This document shows positions 9,784-18,276 of a stretch of 64,000 bases of DNA, piece by piece. Where the stretch lies: positions 27,362 through 91,361 of the forward strand of contig JBBIGV010000003.1 of the NCBI GenBank assembly GCA_037447335.1, read 5' to 3'. Each line of letters begins with the position of its first letter. The stretch's first letter is position 1. Made by a program: the position numbers and the translations under genes. Source of the DNA: JBBIGV01 sp037447335 (lineage in GTDB: Bacteria > Bacteroidota > Ignavibacteria > Ignavibacteriales > Ignavibacteriaceae). The notes under the pieces were generated by a model. That model was given only the letters and a program-made list of their open reading frames with translations. It searched no databases and was not told the DNA's origin.

Positions 9784-11097
9784 TTATTGATTAAATCTTG
9801 CCGAAAGAATTCTTTCAAGATATTCTTTAATCGGCTCTATTTTGATTGATTGAACAACATCGCTCGCGAAAGCATGAATAAGAATTGCTTTGGCGGTTTC
9901 TTCTCCGATTCCTCTTGTTTTAAGATAGAACATCGAATCCATATCAAGCTGCCCAATGGTTGCACCATGGGAACACTTTACATCATCTGCAAAAATTTCA
10001 AGCTGCGGTTTTGTATTTACAAGCGCTTCGGTTGACAAAATTATATTATTGTTTTCCTGGAAAGCGTTAGTCTTTTGTGCATCTTTTCTTACCATCACCT
10101 TACCGTTGAACACGCCGCGGGACTTATCATCAAGGATACCTTTATAATGTTCGTGGCTGTTGCAGTGAGGTTTTGCATGATCAATCATCGTGTGTGCATC
10201 AAACAATTGATTGCCGCCAATTAAGTACAGCCCGTTCAGGGTGCATTCGCCGCCCTCATCATTAAACCTTGCGTTAAAATCATTCCGTGCAATCTCAGCG
10301 CCCAAAGAAATAAAATGAGAAGTAAAATTACTTGTTCTTTCCTGGTTAACTTCCATGCCGGCGATATGGAATGCTTGTTTGCTTTCTTCCTGCACTCTTA
10401 CATGATCAATCACCGCATTTTCTTCTGCAACAATTTCTGTAACATTATTTGTGAAATAAGTGCCGTTGTTCATCGAGACGTAATGCTCAATAATTGAAAC
10501 CTGAGAATTTTTACCGGCAACAATAAGATTGCGCGGCTGAATTAACAGTTTATCATTACCGGAGTCAGCAATGAAAAGAATGTGAACCGGATATTCTGCA
10601 ATTTTCCCGTCGGGTATAAAAATAAATGCACCTTCTTTGGTGAATGCAGAATTCAATGCTGTGAAAACATGATTGGAGTGATCCGCATATTTGCCGAAGT
10701 GTTTTTCAATAACATCGGAGTAATCTTCAAACGCTTGTTCAAGATTGCAAACTACAGCGCCTTTGGGAAGAGAATCAATTTGTGAAAGCTGTTCATCATA
10801 AAATCCGTTTACAAAGACAAGCAGGGATCCTTTTAATCCATCAAATAAAAAATTCTTTATTTGATTTGAAGTTAAATGCAGTTTACCATGTGCAAGTGTA
10901 AAGTTTTGCTTAAACAGAGGTGAAAGGTTGGTATATCTCCATTCCTCCTCATAAGTTGAAGGGAAATTTAATTTTGAAAAGTTGTTAATCGCTTCCTTCC
11001 GGAAGGAGTGGATCGGCAATTTGCTTTCACCGTTAAGACTCTTCTCAAAAAGTTCAAAGCTGTTTATATAATATTTTTTTAACTCTGCCAGGCTCAT
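9784..11097 (-). CDS. sufD: Fe-S cluster assembly protein SufD
   Basis: A 437-residue SufD, recognised from the EEEWRYTNLSPLF segment near residues 42-55 and from the C-terminal beta-helix signature (CSHGATIGQLDMDSMFYLKT and GIGEETAKAILIHAFA). SufD pairs with SufB and the SufC ATPase in the SufBC2D scaffold complex. It lies 40 bp downstream of sufC in the operon. Confidence 0.93.
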   Translation of the reverse strand: MSLAELKKYYINSFELFEKSLNGESKLPIHSFRKEAINNFSKLNFPSTYEEEWRYTNLSPLFKQNFTLAHGKLHLTSNQIKNFLFDGLKGSLLVFVNGFYDEQLSQIDSLPKGAVVCNLEQAFEDYSDVIEKHFGKYADHSNHVFTALNSAFTKEGAFIFIPDGKIAEYPVHILFIADSGNDKLLIQPRNLIVAGKNSQVSIIEHYVSMNNGTYFTNNVTEIVAEENAVIDHVRVQEESKQAFHIAGMEVNQERTSNFTSHFISLGAEIARNDFNARFNDEGGECTLNGLYLIGGNQLFDAHTMIDHAKPHCNSHEHYKGILDDKSRGVFNGKVMVRKDAQKTNAFQENNNIILSTEALVNTKPQLEIFADDVKCSHGATIGQLDMDSMFYLKTRGIGEETAKAILIHAFASDVVQSIKIEPIKEYLERILSARFNQ

Positions 11098-11137
11098 CTA
11101 TTCAATAGCTCCATTACTTTTAATAATTGTTTTATTA

Positions 11138-11896
11138 TTACACAAGCTCCGCTGCGTGATCTTTAACCCAATCGTAGCCTTTTTCCTCAAGTTTGAGTGC
11201 AAGCTCTTTGCCGCCTGATTTAACTATTTTCCCTTTATAAAGAACGTGAACAAAATCTGGGATGATATAATTAAGCAGCCGTTGATAATGCGTCACTATT
11301 ATTGTCGCATTATCTTTTGATTTTAATTTATTCACTCCGTTAGCAACAATACGAAGGGCGTCAATATCAAGTCCTGAATCCGTTTCATCAAGCAGTGCGA
11401 GTATGGGCTCAAGCACAGCCATCTGGAAAATCTCGTTGCGTTTTTTTTCGCCGCCTGAAAAGCCTTCATTGACTGATCTGCTGAGAAGTTTCTGATCAAG
11501 TTCTACAAGTTTCATTTTTTCCTTAATCATAGTAAGAAATTCCATCGCATCAAGCTCTTCAAGCCCTCGGTGTTTTCTTATTTCGTTCAATGCAGTTTTG
11601 AGCAGATTAGTATTGCTTACGCCGGGGATTTCAACGGGGTACTGGAATGCAAGGAAGACGCCTTCTCTAGCGCGATCTTCAGGCGCTAGTTCAAGCAGAT
11701 TTTTCCCGTTAAAAATTACTTCACCATCGGTTACTTCAAATTCTTCACGACCAGCAATTACCTGTGCAAGCGTGCTTTTACCTGAGCCGTTAGGTCCCAT
11801 AATAGCGTGCACTTCACCGGCATTAACTTTCAGATCAATTCCTTTGAGAATTTCATTACCTTCAATTGATACGTGCAGATTTTTTATTTCTAACAT
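11138..11896 (-). CDS. sufC: Fe-S assembly ATPase SufC
   Basis: A 252-residue ABC-type ATPase. Walker A is GPNGSGKSTLAQ, the signature is GFSGGEKKRNE, Walker B is LALLDETDSGLD, and the H-loop is IIVTHYQRLL. The frame opens at 11929, but ATG 11896 (MLEIKNLHVS) matches the family and has AAGGAAAT upstream, whereas the longer start would run into a hairpin at 11922-11948. SufC powers conformational change in the SufBCD scaffold. It is separated from sufB by 265 bp, far more than any other junction in this operon. Confidence 0.93.
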   Translation of the reverse strand: MLEIKNLHVSIEGNEILKGIDLKVNAGEVHAIMGPNGSGKSTLAQVIAGREEFEVTDGEVIFNGKNLLELAPEDRAREGVFLAFQYPVEIPGVSNTNLLKTALNEIRKHRGLEELDAMEFLTMIKEKMKLVELDQKLLSRSVNEGFSGGEKKRNEIFQMAVLEPILALLDETDSGLDIDALRIVANGVNKLKSKDNATIIVTHYQRLLNYIIPDFVHVLYKGKIVKSGGKELALKLEEKGYDWVKDHAAELV

Positions 11897-11921
11897 TCTT
11901 TTATTTCCTTTTATTTCAAAT

Positions 11922-12020
11922 GATACCATCGCCTTTAGCGATAGTATCAGTTATTAAATTTTGGGCTAAAGCCCTGCTAACATTACTAACTTTTACTTCT
12001 TCCACGACTTGAAAGTCGTG
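11922..12020. repeat. Cluster of three REP-like palindromes in the sufB-sufC gap
   Basis: Three separate inverted repeats lie in a row. 11922-11948 has 11-bp arms with one mismatch (GATACCATCGC / GCGATAGTATC). 11963-11974 is GGGCTAAAGCCC. 12002-12021 has arms CCACGACTT / AAGTCGTGG. They precede the 118-bp element. All would be transcribed within the suf message and could fold in RNA. None is followed by a clear U-run in the direction of transcription. Confidence 0.7.
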
Positions 12021-12030
12021 GCTATTTAAC

Positions 12031-12148
12031 GAGGCTGACCAAAATGTAGCACAGATTACTAATCTGTGCTACGATGAATTTGAATTTAATCTGAAATCAG
12101 ACATATAAATTCAGAGTTGTTTGCAAAATTTACTTTTTGGTCAGCCTC
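12031..12148 (-). mobile_element. 118-bp MITE-like element, copy 1
   Basis: This non-coding element has 14-bp perfect terminal inverted repeats (GAGGCTGACCAAAA / TTTTGGTCAGCCTC) and an internal near-terminal palindrome (GTAGCACAGATTA and its complement around one base). The reverse complement is identical, base for base, to 35361-35478. There is no obvious target duplication here (AAC left, TTG right). It is too short to encode a transposase, so movement would need an enzyme from elsewhere. Confidence 0.85.
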
Positions 12149-12161
12149 TTGGGTGGGGCTC

Positions 12162-13610
12162 TTAACCCACACTTCCTTCGAGACTGATGCTAAGCAGCTT
12201 TGTAGCCTCAACTGCAAACTCCATCGGGAGTTCTTTGAAAACTTCTTTACAATATCCATTCACAATTAATCCAATGGCATCTTCAGTTGAAATACCTCTT
12301 TGGTTAAGATAGAATATCTGGTCTTCACCAATTTTTGAAGTTGTTGCTTCGTGTTCGATTTGGGCAGACGGATTATTTATTTCAAGATAAGGAAAAGTAT
12401 GAGCACCGCATTTATCTCCGAGCAGCAGTGAATCGCACTGTGAAAAGTTTCTTGCATTCTCTGCATTCTTAGTAATTTTAACCAAACCACGATAGCTGTT
12501 ATTACTTCTTCCTGCGGAAATACCTTTTGATATAATTGTGCTTCGTGTGTTTTTCCCAAGGTGAATCATTTTGGTGCCGGTATCTGCCTGCTGCATGTTA
12601 TTTGTTACTGCAACAGAGTAGAATTCACCAATAGAATTCTCACCCTGTAAAATACAGCTTGGATATTTCCACGTAATAGCCGAACCGGTTTCTACCTGAG
12701 TCCATGAAATTTTTGAATTAATACCACGGCAGGCACCGCGCTTGGTTACGAAGTTATAAATACCGCCTTTACCTTCTTTATCGCCGGGGTACCAATTCTG
12801 AACTGTGGAATATTTTATTGTTGCATTGTCAAGCGCAATCAGTTCAACAACAGCAGCATGAAGCTGATTTTCGTCGCGCATTGGTGCAGTACACCCTTCG
12901 AGGTAACTTACGTATGAGCCTTCATCTGCGACAATCAGAGTTCGCTCAAACTGTCCTGTGTTTGCCGCGTTAATTCTAAAATAAGTGGAAAGTTCCATCG
13001 GGCATCTGACACCTTTCGGAACGTATACGAATGATCCGTCACTGAATACGGCAGAATTAAGCGCAGCAAAAAAATTATCTGTATAGGGAACAACAGAACC
13101 AAGATACTGCTTTATTAGGTCGGGATGCTCTCTTACTGCTTCAGAGAATGAACAAAAAATAATTCCAAGTTCTTTAAGCTTTTCTTTGAATGTAGTTGCA
13201 ACCGAAACGCTGTCAAAAACTGCGTCAACTGCCACACCTGCAAGCATCTTTTGCTCTTCGAGTGATATACCCAGCTTGTTATAAGTATCAAGTAATTCGG
13301 GGTCAACCTCATCCAGGCTGTTTAATTTGGGTTTTTTCTTTGGCGCTGAATAGTAAGAAATCGCCTGGTAGTCTATTGGAGGGTATTTGATATTTGCCCA
13401 ATCCGGTTCTTTCATTTTTAACCATTGCCGGTAAGCTTTTAATCTCCACTCAAGTAGAAATTCGGGTTCCTGCTTAATAGCAGAGAGCTGCCGGATGGTG
13501 TCTTCATTCAAACCAGGCGGCAGACTTTCAGCCTCAATATTGGTTACGAATCCATACTTATACTCTTTATTGGCAAGTTCTTCAAGAGTTGTTACTTCAG
13601 TGCTGCTCAT
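12162..13610 (-). CDS. sufB: Fe-S cluster assembly protein SufB
   Basis: A 482-residue SufB with the typical N-terminus (EEYKYGF-like NKEYKYGFVTNIEAESLPPG), KGVRCPMELSTYFRINA in the middle, and the C-terminal block KCGAHTFPYLEINNPSA ending in LNQRGIS. It is the central scaffold subunit on which Fe-S clusters are built and is the first gene of the minus-strand suf operon. The promoter must lie in the 206-bp gap shared with the divergent glycosyltransferase gene. The stop codon is only 14 bp from the MITE-like element. Confidence 0.94.
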   Translation of the reverse strand: MSSTEVTTLEELANKEYKYGFVTNIEAESLPPGLNEDTIRQLSAIKQEPEFLLEWRLKAYRQWLKMKEPDWANIKYPPIDYQAISYYSAPKKKPKLNSLDEVDPELLDTYNKLGISLEEQKMLAGVAVDAVFDSVSVATTFKEKLKELGIIFCSFSEAVREHPDLIKQYLGSVVPYTDNFFAALNSAVFSDGSFVYVPKGVRCPMELSTYFRINAANTGQFERTLIVADEGSYVSYLEGCTAPMRDENQLHAAVVELIALDNATIKYSTVQNWYPGDKEGKGGIYNFVTKRGACRGINSKISWTQVETGSAITWKYPSCILQGENSIGEFYSVAVTNNMQQADTGTKMIHLGKNTRSTIISKGISAGRSNNSYRGLVKITKNAENARNFSQCDSLLLGDKCGAHTFPYLEINNPSAQIEHEATTSKIGEDQIFYLNQRGISTEDAIGLIVNGYCKEVFKELPMEFAVEATKLLSISLEGSVG

Positions 13611-13816
13611 TAATAATCTCCGAATTTTCCGGTGTTCAATTCCTTAATTTTCAATTATTTACCCTTCAAACCTACATAATCTATACTTATTTGTCAAGAT
13701 TAACATTGTAAATATTCAACAAGTTCCCTCCTTTGTGATTCCGAGTGCAAATTGTTTTTATCTGCTTATTACTGTAATTTTAACACAAGTTTATCAATAA
13801 AAAAGATGAGAATAAA

Positions 13817-14902
13817 TTGAGCGACAATTCGCAGGAAAAAGAACAGACTGGAAGAGACAAAGATCAGCAAAAGGATACCCAAACCTCGAAAAAATTTGGA
13901 TTCAGACCGCGTTATGGCAGGAGGAGAGGTTATCACAAAAAGCATAGTCACCATTCTGAGCCGAGGGTAAAACTTAGCTTTAAAAAACTATCAATTGTCG
14001 TCCCGCTTTTTAATGAGGAAGAGTCCGTCACACCACTTTCGCACGAAATAAGAAAAGCGCTTAAGCCTGTTGATATAGCCTATGAAGTTATATTTGTGGA
14101 CGACGGCAGCACGGATAATTCTTTAAAGATGATTAAGGAAATATGCCGGCTTGATAAGAGATTTAAATATATCAGCTTCCGGAAAAATTATGGAAAATCT
14201 GCCGCACTTCAAACCGGTTTTCAGAATGTTTCCGGGGATGTTGTTGTTACGATGGATGCCGATCTTCAGGACGATCCCAACGAGATAAATAGTCTGCTTA
14301 AGAAACTTGATGAGGGTTATGACCTGGTTTCAGGCTGGAAGAAAAAAAGATTTGATCCGTTCATTAAAAGATATTCATCACGATTTTTCAATTTTGTTAC
14401 ACGCGTCATCAGCGGAATAAAAATTCATGATTTTAACTGCGGATTGAAAGCATATCGTAAAGAAGTTGTTGAAAACATAAAGGTTTATGGTGAACTGCAC
14501 AGATACATGCCGGTGCTGGCAAACTGGCAGGGCTTCAGAATTTCTGAAGTTGTGGTGCAGCATCATGCACGAAGGTACGGCACAACAAAATTTGGTATGT
14601 CACGCTTCTTCAAGGGGTTTATAGACCTTGTTACTGTTGTCTTTTCTACAAGATATATAAAACGTCCTATGCACCTGTTCGGATTTCTTGGATTTCTTTC
14701 TTTCGTTGCCGGTATCGTTGTTAATGGTTATCTGACGTACCTTTGGATCAGCGGTGAACCTTTAAGCAGCAGACCGATGCTGTTCCTTGGTATTCTGCTG
14801 ATTATAGTTGGCGTTCAGTTTTTTTCTGTTGGACTGCTGGGTGAGATGATTGTTCATAACTCTCTCAACGAGAGAGAATATGTTATTAAAGAAAGAGGGT
14901 AG
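13817..14902 (+). CDS. GT2 family polyprenyl-phosphate-type glycosyltransferase
   Basis: A 361-residue GT-A enzyme: LSIVVPLFNEEESV (about 56-69), VDDGSTD, and the metal-binding TMDADLQDDP. Two hydrophobic segments lie near the C-terminus (about 277-300 and 311-340), the layout of DPM1/GtrB/ArnC enzymes that load sugars onto polyprenyl phosphate. An unusual ~50-residue N-terminal extension is highly polar and basic (Q/K-rich, then RRRGYHKKHSHH). Translation seems to start at TTG 13817. It opens the plus-strand glycan locus, divergent from sufB. Confidence 0.85.
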   Translation: MSDNSQEKEQTGRDKDQQKDTQTSKKFGFRPRYGRRRGYHKKHSHHSEPRVKLSFKKLSIVVPLFNEEESVTPLSHEIRKALKPVDIAYEVIFVDDGSTDNSLKMIKEICRLDKRFKYISFRKNYGKSAALQTGFQNVSGDVVVTMDADLQDDPNEINSLLKKLDEGYDLVSGWKKKRFDPFIKRYSSRFFNFVTRVISGIKIHDFNCGLKAYRKEVVENIKVYGELHRYMPVLANWQGFRISEVVVQHHARRYGTTKFGMSRFFKGFIDLVTVVFSTRYIKRPMHLFGFLGFLSFVAGIVVNGYLTYLWISGEPLSSRPMLFLGILLIIVGVQFFSVGLLGEMIVHNSLNEREYVIKERG

Positions 14903-14934
14903 GATTAATTCATCCATAAAAAATTAGTATTCAG

Positions 14935-16068
14935 TTGTCTGATCACGGAAAGAAAATAATAATTGTCGGACCTGCTTATCCCTTCCGCGGCGGAATAGCA
15001 AACTTTACCGATTCGCTGTACACTGAACTTATTAAATCACACAACGTAAAAGTTTATACTTTCATTCGTCAGTATCCTTCTATCCTTTTCCCGGGTAAGA
15101 CACAGTATGAATCAGATTTTAGTGAAGAAAAAATTTATGCAGAGCAGGTATTAGATTCCATCAATCCGTTGAATTGGAGAAAAACCGGCAAACAAATCTT
15201 TAATGAACAACCCGACGTAGTTATTTTTACTTACTGGCTTCCTTTTTTCGGTCCTTGTTTTGGAACCATAGCAGGGATTTTAAAGAAATCTGAAAAAATT
15301 AAAATGCTTGCCCTATGCCACAACATTCTTCCGCATGAAAAACGACCGGGCGACAGGGCGTTCACATCATATTTTTTTAAAAAGATTAATTACTTCATTT
15401 TATTATCAGATAGTGTTGTGAAAGATTTACTAAGTTTTAAAAAATCAGCCAAATACAAAGTGCTGCCGCATCCGGTCTATTCAAAATTTGGCGAACAGGT
15501 TGATAAAAGTTCAGCCAGGGATTTCTTAAAGATTAAAGATGATAAGCTAATCCTCTTCTTTGGGTTGATAAGGGATTACAAAGGGCTTGATACTCTGCTC
15601 AATGCAATGCCCATTCTCAAAAATAATGGAATAAAACTAATTGTCGCGGGCGAGTTCTATTCAAACAAAGAAAAATATTTAAAGTTGATTGAAGAATTAC
15701 AGATATCCGATTCAGTTTATTTACATGATGAATTCATACCATCATCGGAGGTAAAATATTATTTCTCTGCTTGTGATGCAGTAATACTTCCTTATCGCGA
15801 TGCAACCCAGAGCGGTATTGTTCAGGTTGCGATTAACTTTAAGAAACCGATGATCGCAACAAATGTGGGAGGATTGGGTGAGGTGGTTAGAAACGGTGAG
15901 ACCGGATATGTGGTTGAGAAGGAAAATCCCGCCCGGCTTGCAGAGGCTATTCTAAATTTTTATGAACGCAATGATGAAAAAAAATTCCATGCAAACCTTG
16001 AGTTTGAAGCTGAAAAATATTCCTGGTCATCGTTTGTAAAAGGTATATTTGAATTAATAGAAGACTGA
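14935..16068 (+). CDS. GT4 family glycosyltransferase
   Basis: A 377-residue GT-B glycosyltransferase. The N-terminal acceptor-domain motif is IIIVGPAYPFRGGIANFTDS. The C-terminal donor domain contains ILFFGLIRDYKGLDTLLNA and the EX7E-like region ILPYRDATQSGIVQVA with VATNVGG-like ATNVGGLGEVV. Translation seems to start at TTG 14935 (MSDHGKK), as in the preceding gene. It probably transfers a nucleotide-activated sugar in surface glycan synthesis. It lies 32 bp after the GT2 gene and 2 bp before the methyltransferase gene. Confidence 0.85.
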   Translation: MSDHGKKIIIVGPAYPFRGGIANFTDSLYTELIKSHNVKVYTFIRQYPSILFPGKTQYESDFSEEKIYAEQVLDSINPLNWRKTGKQIFNEQPDVVIFTYWLPFFGPCFGTIAGILKKSEKIKMLALCHNILPHEKRPGDRAFTSYFFKKINYFILLSDSVVKDLLSFKKSAKYKVLPHPVYSKFGEQVDKSSARDFLKIKDDKLILFFGLIRDYKGLDTLLNAMPILKNNGIKLIVAGEFYSNKEKYLKLIEELQISDSVYLHDEFIPSSEVKYYFSACDAVILPYRDATQSGIVQVAINFKKPMIATNVGGLGEVVRNGETGYVVEKENPARLAEAILNFYERNDEKKFHANLEFEAEKYSWSSFVKGIFELIED

Positions 16069-16070
16069 AG

Positions 16071-16883
16071 ATGTATTACGATCCGGTTAAAAATATTTTT
16101 GCATCTGTTATAAAAAGAATTCCTTTACTCAGAATTATCTTTTATAAGGTGCTCGATATTATGTTTCTGCGTTCATGGTACGTAAGAAGGGAACTGAAGG
16201 AATTACGAAAACTTTTTGCAGAACAAAAAATTGACATTTTTGATGCCGGCACCGGTTATGCACAATACACATACTTTATGGCAAAGAAGCTTCCGCCTAA
16301 TTCTATTTACGCAGCAGATGTAAAAAAAGAATGGATAAAGGATGCTGAAGGTTTTTTTGTTTATTACGGTATAAATAATGTAACATTTGGTGTTGAAGAT
16401 CTGACAAAGATTAATTATGAAAAAAAATTTGATCTCATAGTTTGTATTGACGTAATGGAACACATAGTTGAAGACAAAAAGGTTTTTGAAAACTTTTTCA
16501 ATGCGTTAAAGCCGGGCGGATTTCTTCTTATAAACACACCATCAATATTTGGCGGAAGTGATGTCCATTCGGATTCGGAAGAGAGTTTTATCGGCGAACA
16601 TACACGTGACGGATATTCAAAAGAGGACCTTGAAGCCAAACTGCACCCGATCGGTTTTTCAACTTACAAATCAAAATACAGCTACGGCTTTTGGGGTGAT
16701 AAAGCATGGCGGTTGGGCATTAAATATCCCATGCTAATGTTGAACCGCGCAAAGTTACTGCTGGTAATACTGCCTTTTTATTATTTGCTAACACTTCCGT
16801 TTACTTTATTGATGATGTATATTGATTTTAAGTCTGATAATAAAACCGGAACCGGTATTACATTTATTGCTAAGAAAAATTGA
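16071..16883 (+). CDS. Class I SAM-dependent methyltransferase
   Basis: A 270-residue protein with a Rossmann methyltransferase core: motif I is FDAGTGYAQYTYFMAKK, and the post-motif region LIVCIDVMEHIVEDKKVF and LKPGGFLLINTPS are typical of Methyltransf_11/23. A hydrophobic C-terminal stretch (LLLVILPFYYLLTLPFTLLM) suggests membrane association. The substrate is unknown; the position in the locus points to glycan or lipid-linked intermediates. Confidence 0.8.
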   Translation: MYYDPVKNIFASVIKRIPLLRIIFYKVLDIMFLRSWYVRRELKELRKLFAEQKIDIFDAGTGYAQYTYFMAKKLPPNSIYAADVKKEWIKDAEGFFVYYGINNVTFGVEDLTKINYEKKFDLIVCIDVMEHIVEDKKVFENFFNALKPGGFLLINTPSIFGGSDVHSDSEESFIGEHTRDGYSKEDLEAKLHPIGFSTYKSKYSYGFWGDKAWRLGIKYPMLMLNRAKLLLVILPFYYLLTLPFTLLMMYIDFKSDNKTGTGITFIAKKN

Positions 16884-16937
16884 GTTAAAAACATTTAAAC
16901 CCCAGCCGACCGAATCTCTTTCCTGCTGAATTCAATC

Positions 16938-17285
16938 CTATGAAGCAATTGAAGACAGGTAATCATGGTAAGCTTTCTTCAGATGATCTTCTAAAGACTT
17001 ATAAAGCTCTTTCTGCTTTTTACCCCGCGACGTTGTAAGATTTACAAGGCAACGACCGCAGAGAAGGTAGATTATCATCACGTTCATATCGTGATATATA
17101 AAAGAATTCAGTGAAAGCTGCAGCGAATCTTTGCCGCCGTCAGTCAGTTGAATTTTTTGTTTTAAGCAGTTCGGGCAGTTGTCAGTGTCATTAAACCAGA
17201 AAGATTTAACTTTATCGCCGAACATTTCTCTTGCTCTATCCAATAGTTCATACATTGCTGCAATGAGCGGGTTAGTCGGGTCCAA
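16938..17285 (-). CDS. Small zinc-ribbon-like hypothetical protein
   Basis: A protein of about 115 residues with two CxxC pairs (CPNC near residue 34 and CGRC further on), suggesting a zinc-binding fold, and a helical C-terminus (KELYKSLEDHLKKAYHDYL). The open frame extends upstream to 17414, but TTG 17285 is preceded by GGAGGG at good spacing and lies one base past the stop of the FkbM gene, so the two are probably translationally coupled. I do not recognise a family. Confidence 0.6.
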   Translation of the reverse strand: MDPTNPLIAAMYELLDRAREMFGDKVKSFWFNDTDNCPNCLKQKIQLTDGGKDSLQLSLNSFIYHDMNVMIIYLLCGRCLVNLTTSRGKKQKELYKSLEDHLKKAYHDYLSSIAS

Positions 17286-17286
17286 T

Positions 17287-18189
17287 TTACCCTCCGATAT
17301 GGTTTTGATTAAGATTATATATAAAGAAAAAATTATTCGTTTCTGAGGCTGATTCAACGGGATCATCAACTTTAAGCAGCCTGGTTTTTGTAACCGAAAA
17401 GGCTTCATAACCAAATGTCAGAAATTCTTTTGTAATCATTTTTTTGTTATCGGGCGAACCGAACTCTATCAAAATGACCGGTTTGAATTTTTTAATTATA
17501 TCATACATTAGTGGAATGATATGATGTTCATAGCCTTCCACATCGCATTTTAAGAAATGAATCTCTCGAATATCTGAAAACAGTTTCGCCGGGTTTTTTA
17601 CTGCAACCTCATATTTTTCTGTGTATTCGAATCCATCATCTTCCACAACTTTTGTGAATCCGTGCCTGTAGATGCCATCAATAACCGGGGTGCCCATTAC
17701 CAGCGTTTCTCCGTCATTCTCACCTAATGCAACATTGTGAACGAAAACGTTATTCCTTGCCAGTGCATTTAAATTTGATTTCAGAACTTCGACGAACATC
17801 GGAACCGGCTCTACAGCTATTACCCTTCCCTCATCTCCGGCAAGTTTTGAAAGCGGAACAGTGTAATATCCCAGGTTTGCCCCGATATCAATACAAGTAT
17901 AACCAGCTTTAACAAATTTATTGAGATGAAAAACATCCTGAAGTTCCTGCCCGAAAAATTTTAAGAGATTGAAACCTTCAAGAATGAAATAGCTGCGGCT
18001 GATGAACCGGAGATAATTTTTTTTACCCAGAAATCTGATAAGAATATTTTTAAGACCGAGAAGCGATTTATACATTATTATTCGTGAATTATTTTGTCCA
18101 AACTTATGGTGATGATAAATTAAATCAAAATTTTGAACGCTGATTATAAATTCCCGAACGGAAAGTTGAAAATTATTAATCAAAGTCAA
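17287..18189 (-). CDS. FkbM family methyltransferase
   Basis: A SAM-dependent methyltransferase of the FkbM type: DIGANLGYYTVPLSKLAG (motif I), VIAVEPVPMFVEVLKSNL, and FLKCDVEGYEHHIIP are characteristic. These enzymes often O-methylate sugars or natural products. The start is uncertain: TTG at 18189 or 18183 (GGGAG just upstream), or ATG 18075 (MYKSLLGLKN), which leaves the full catalytic domain. It is transcribed against the surrounding glycan locus, together with the small zinc-ribbon gene. Confidence 0.8.
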   Translation of the reverse strand: MTLINNFQLSVREFIISVQNFDLIYHHHKFGQNNSRIIMYKSLLGLKNILIRFLGKKNYLRFISRSYFILEGFNLLKFFGQELQDVFHLNKFVKAGYTCIDIGANLGYYTVPLSKLAGDEGRVIAVEPVPMFVEVLKSNLNALARNNVFVHNVALGENDGETLVMGTPVIDGIYRHGFTKVVEDDGFEYTEKYEVAVKNPAKLFSDIREIHFLKCDVEGYEHHIIPLMYDIIKKFKPVILIEFGSPDNKKMITKEFLTFGYEAFSVTKTRLLKVDDPVESASETNNFFFIYNLNQNHIGG

Positions 18190-18276
18190 CTCCCAGGCAA
18201 TTTATCAATAAGCAATTAATCAATTATTTCTTAAATTTGATTTATATTTTAACATTAATAAATCTCTGATAGAAGA

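Noticed and set aside
16415..16639. Open frames antisense to well-supported genes, such as this one
   Set aside because: They overlap conserved domains of real genes on the other strand and show no protein-family features.
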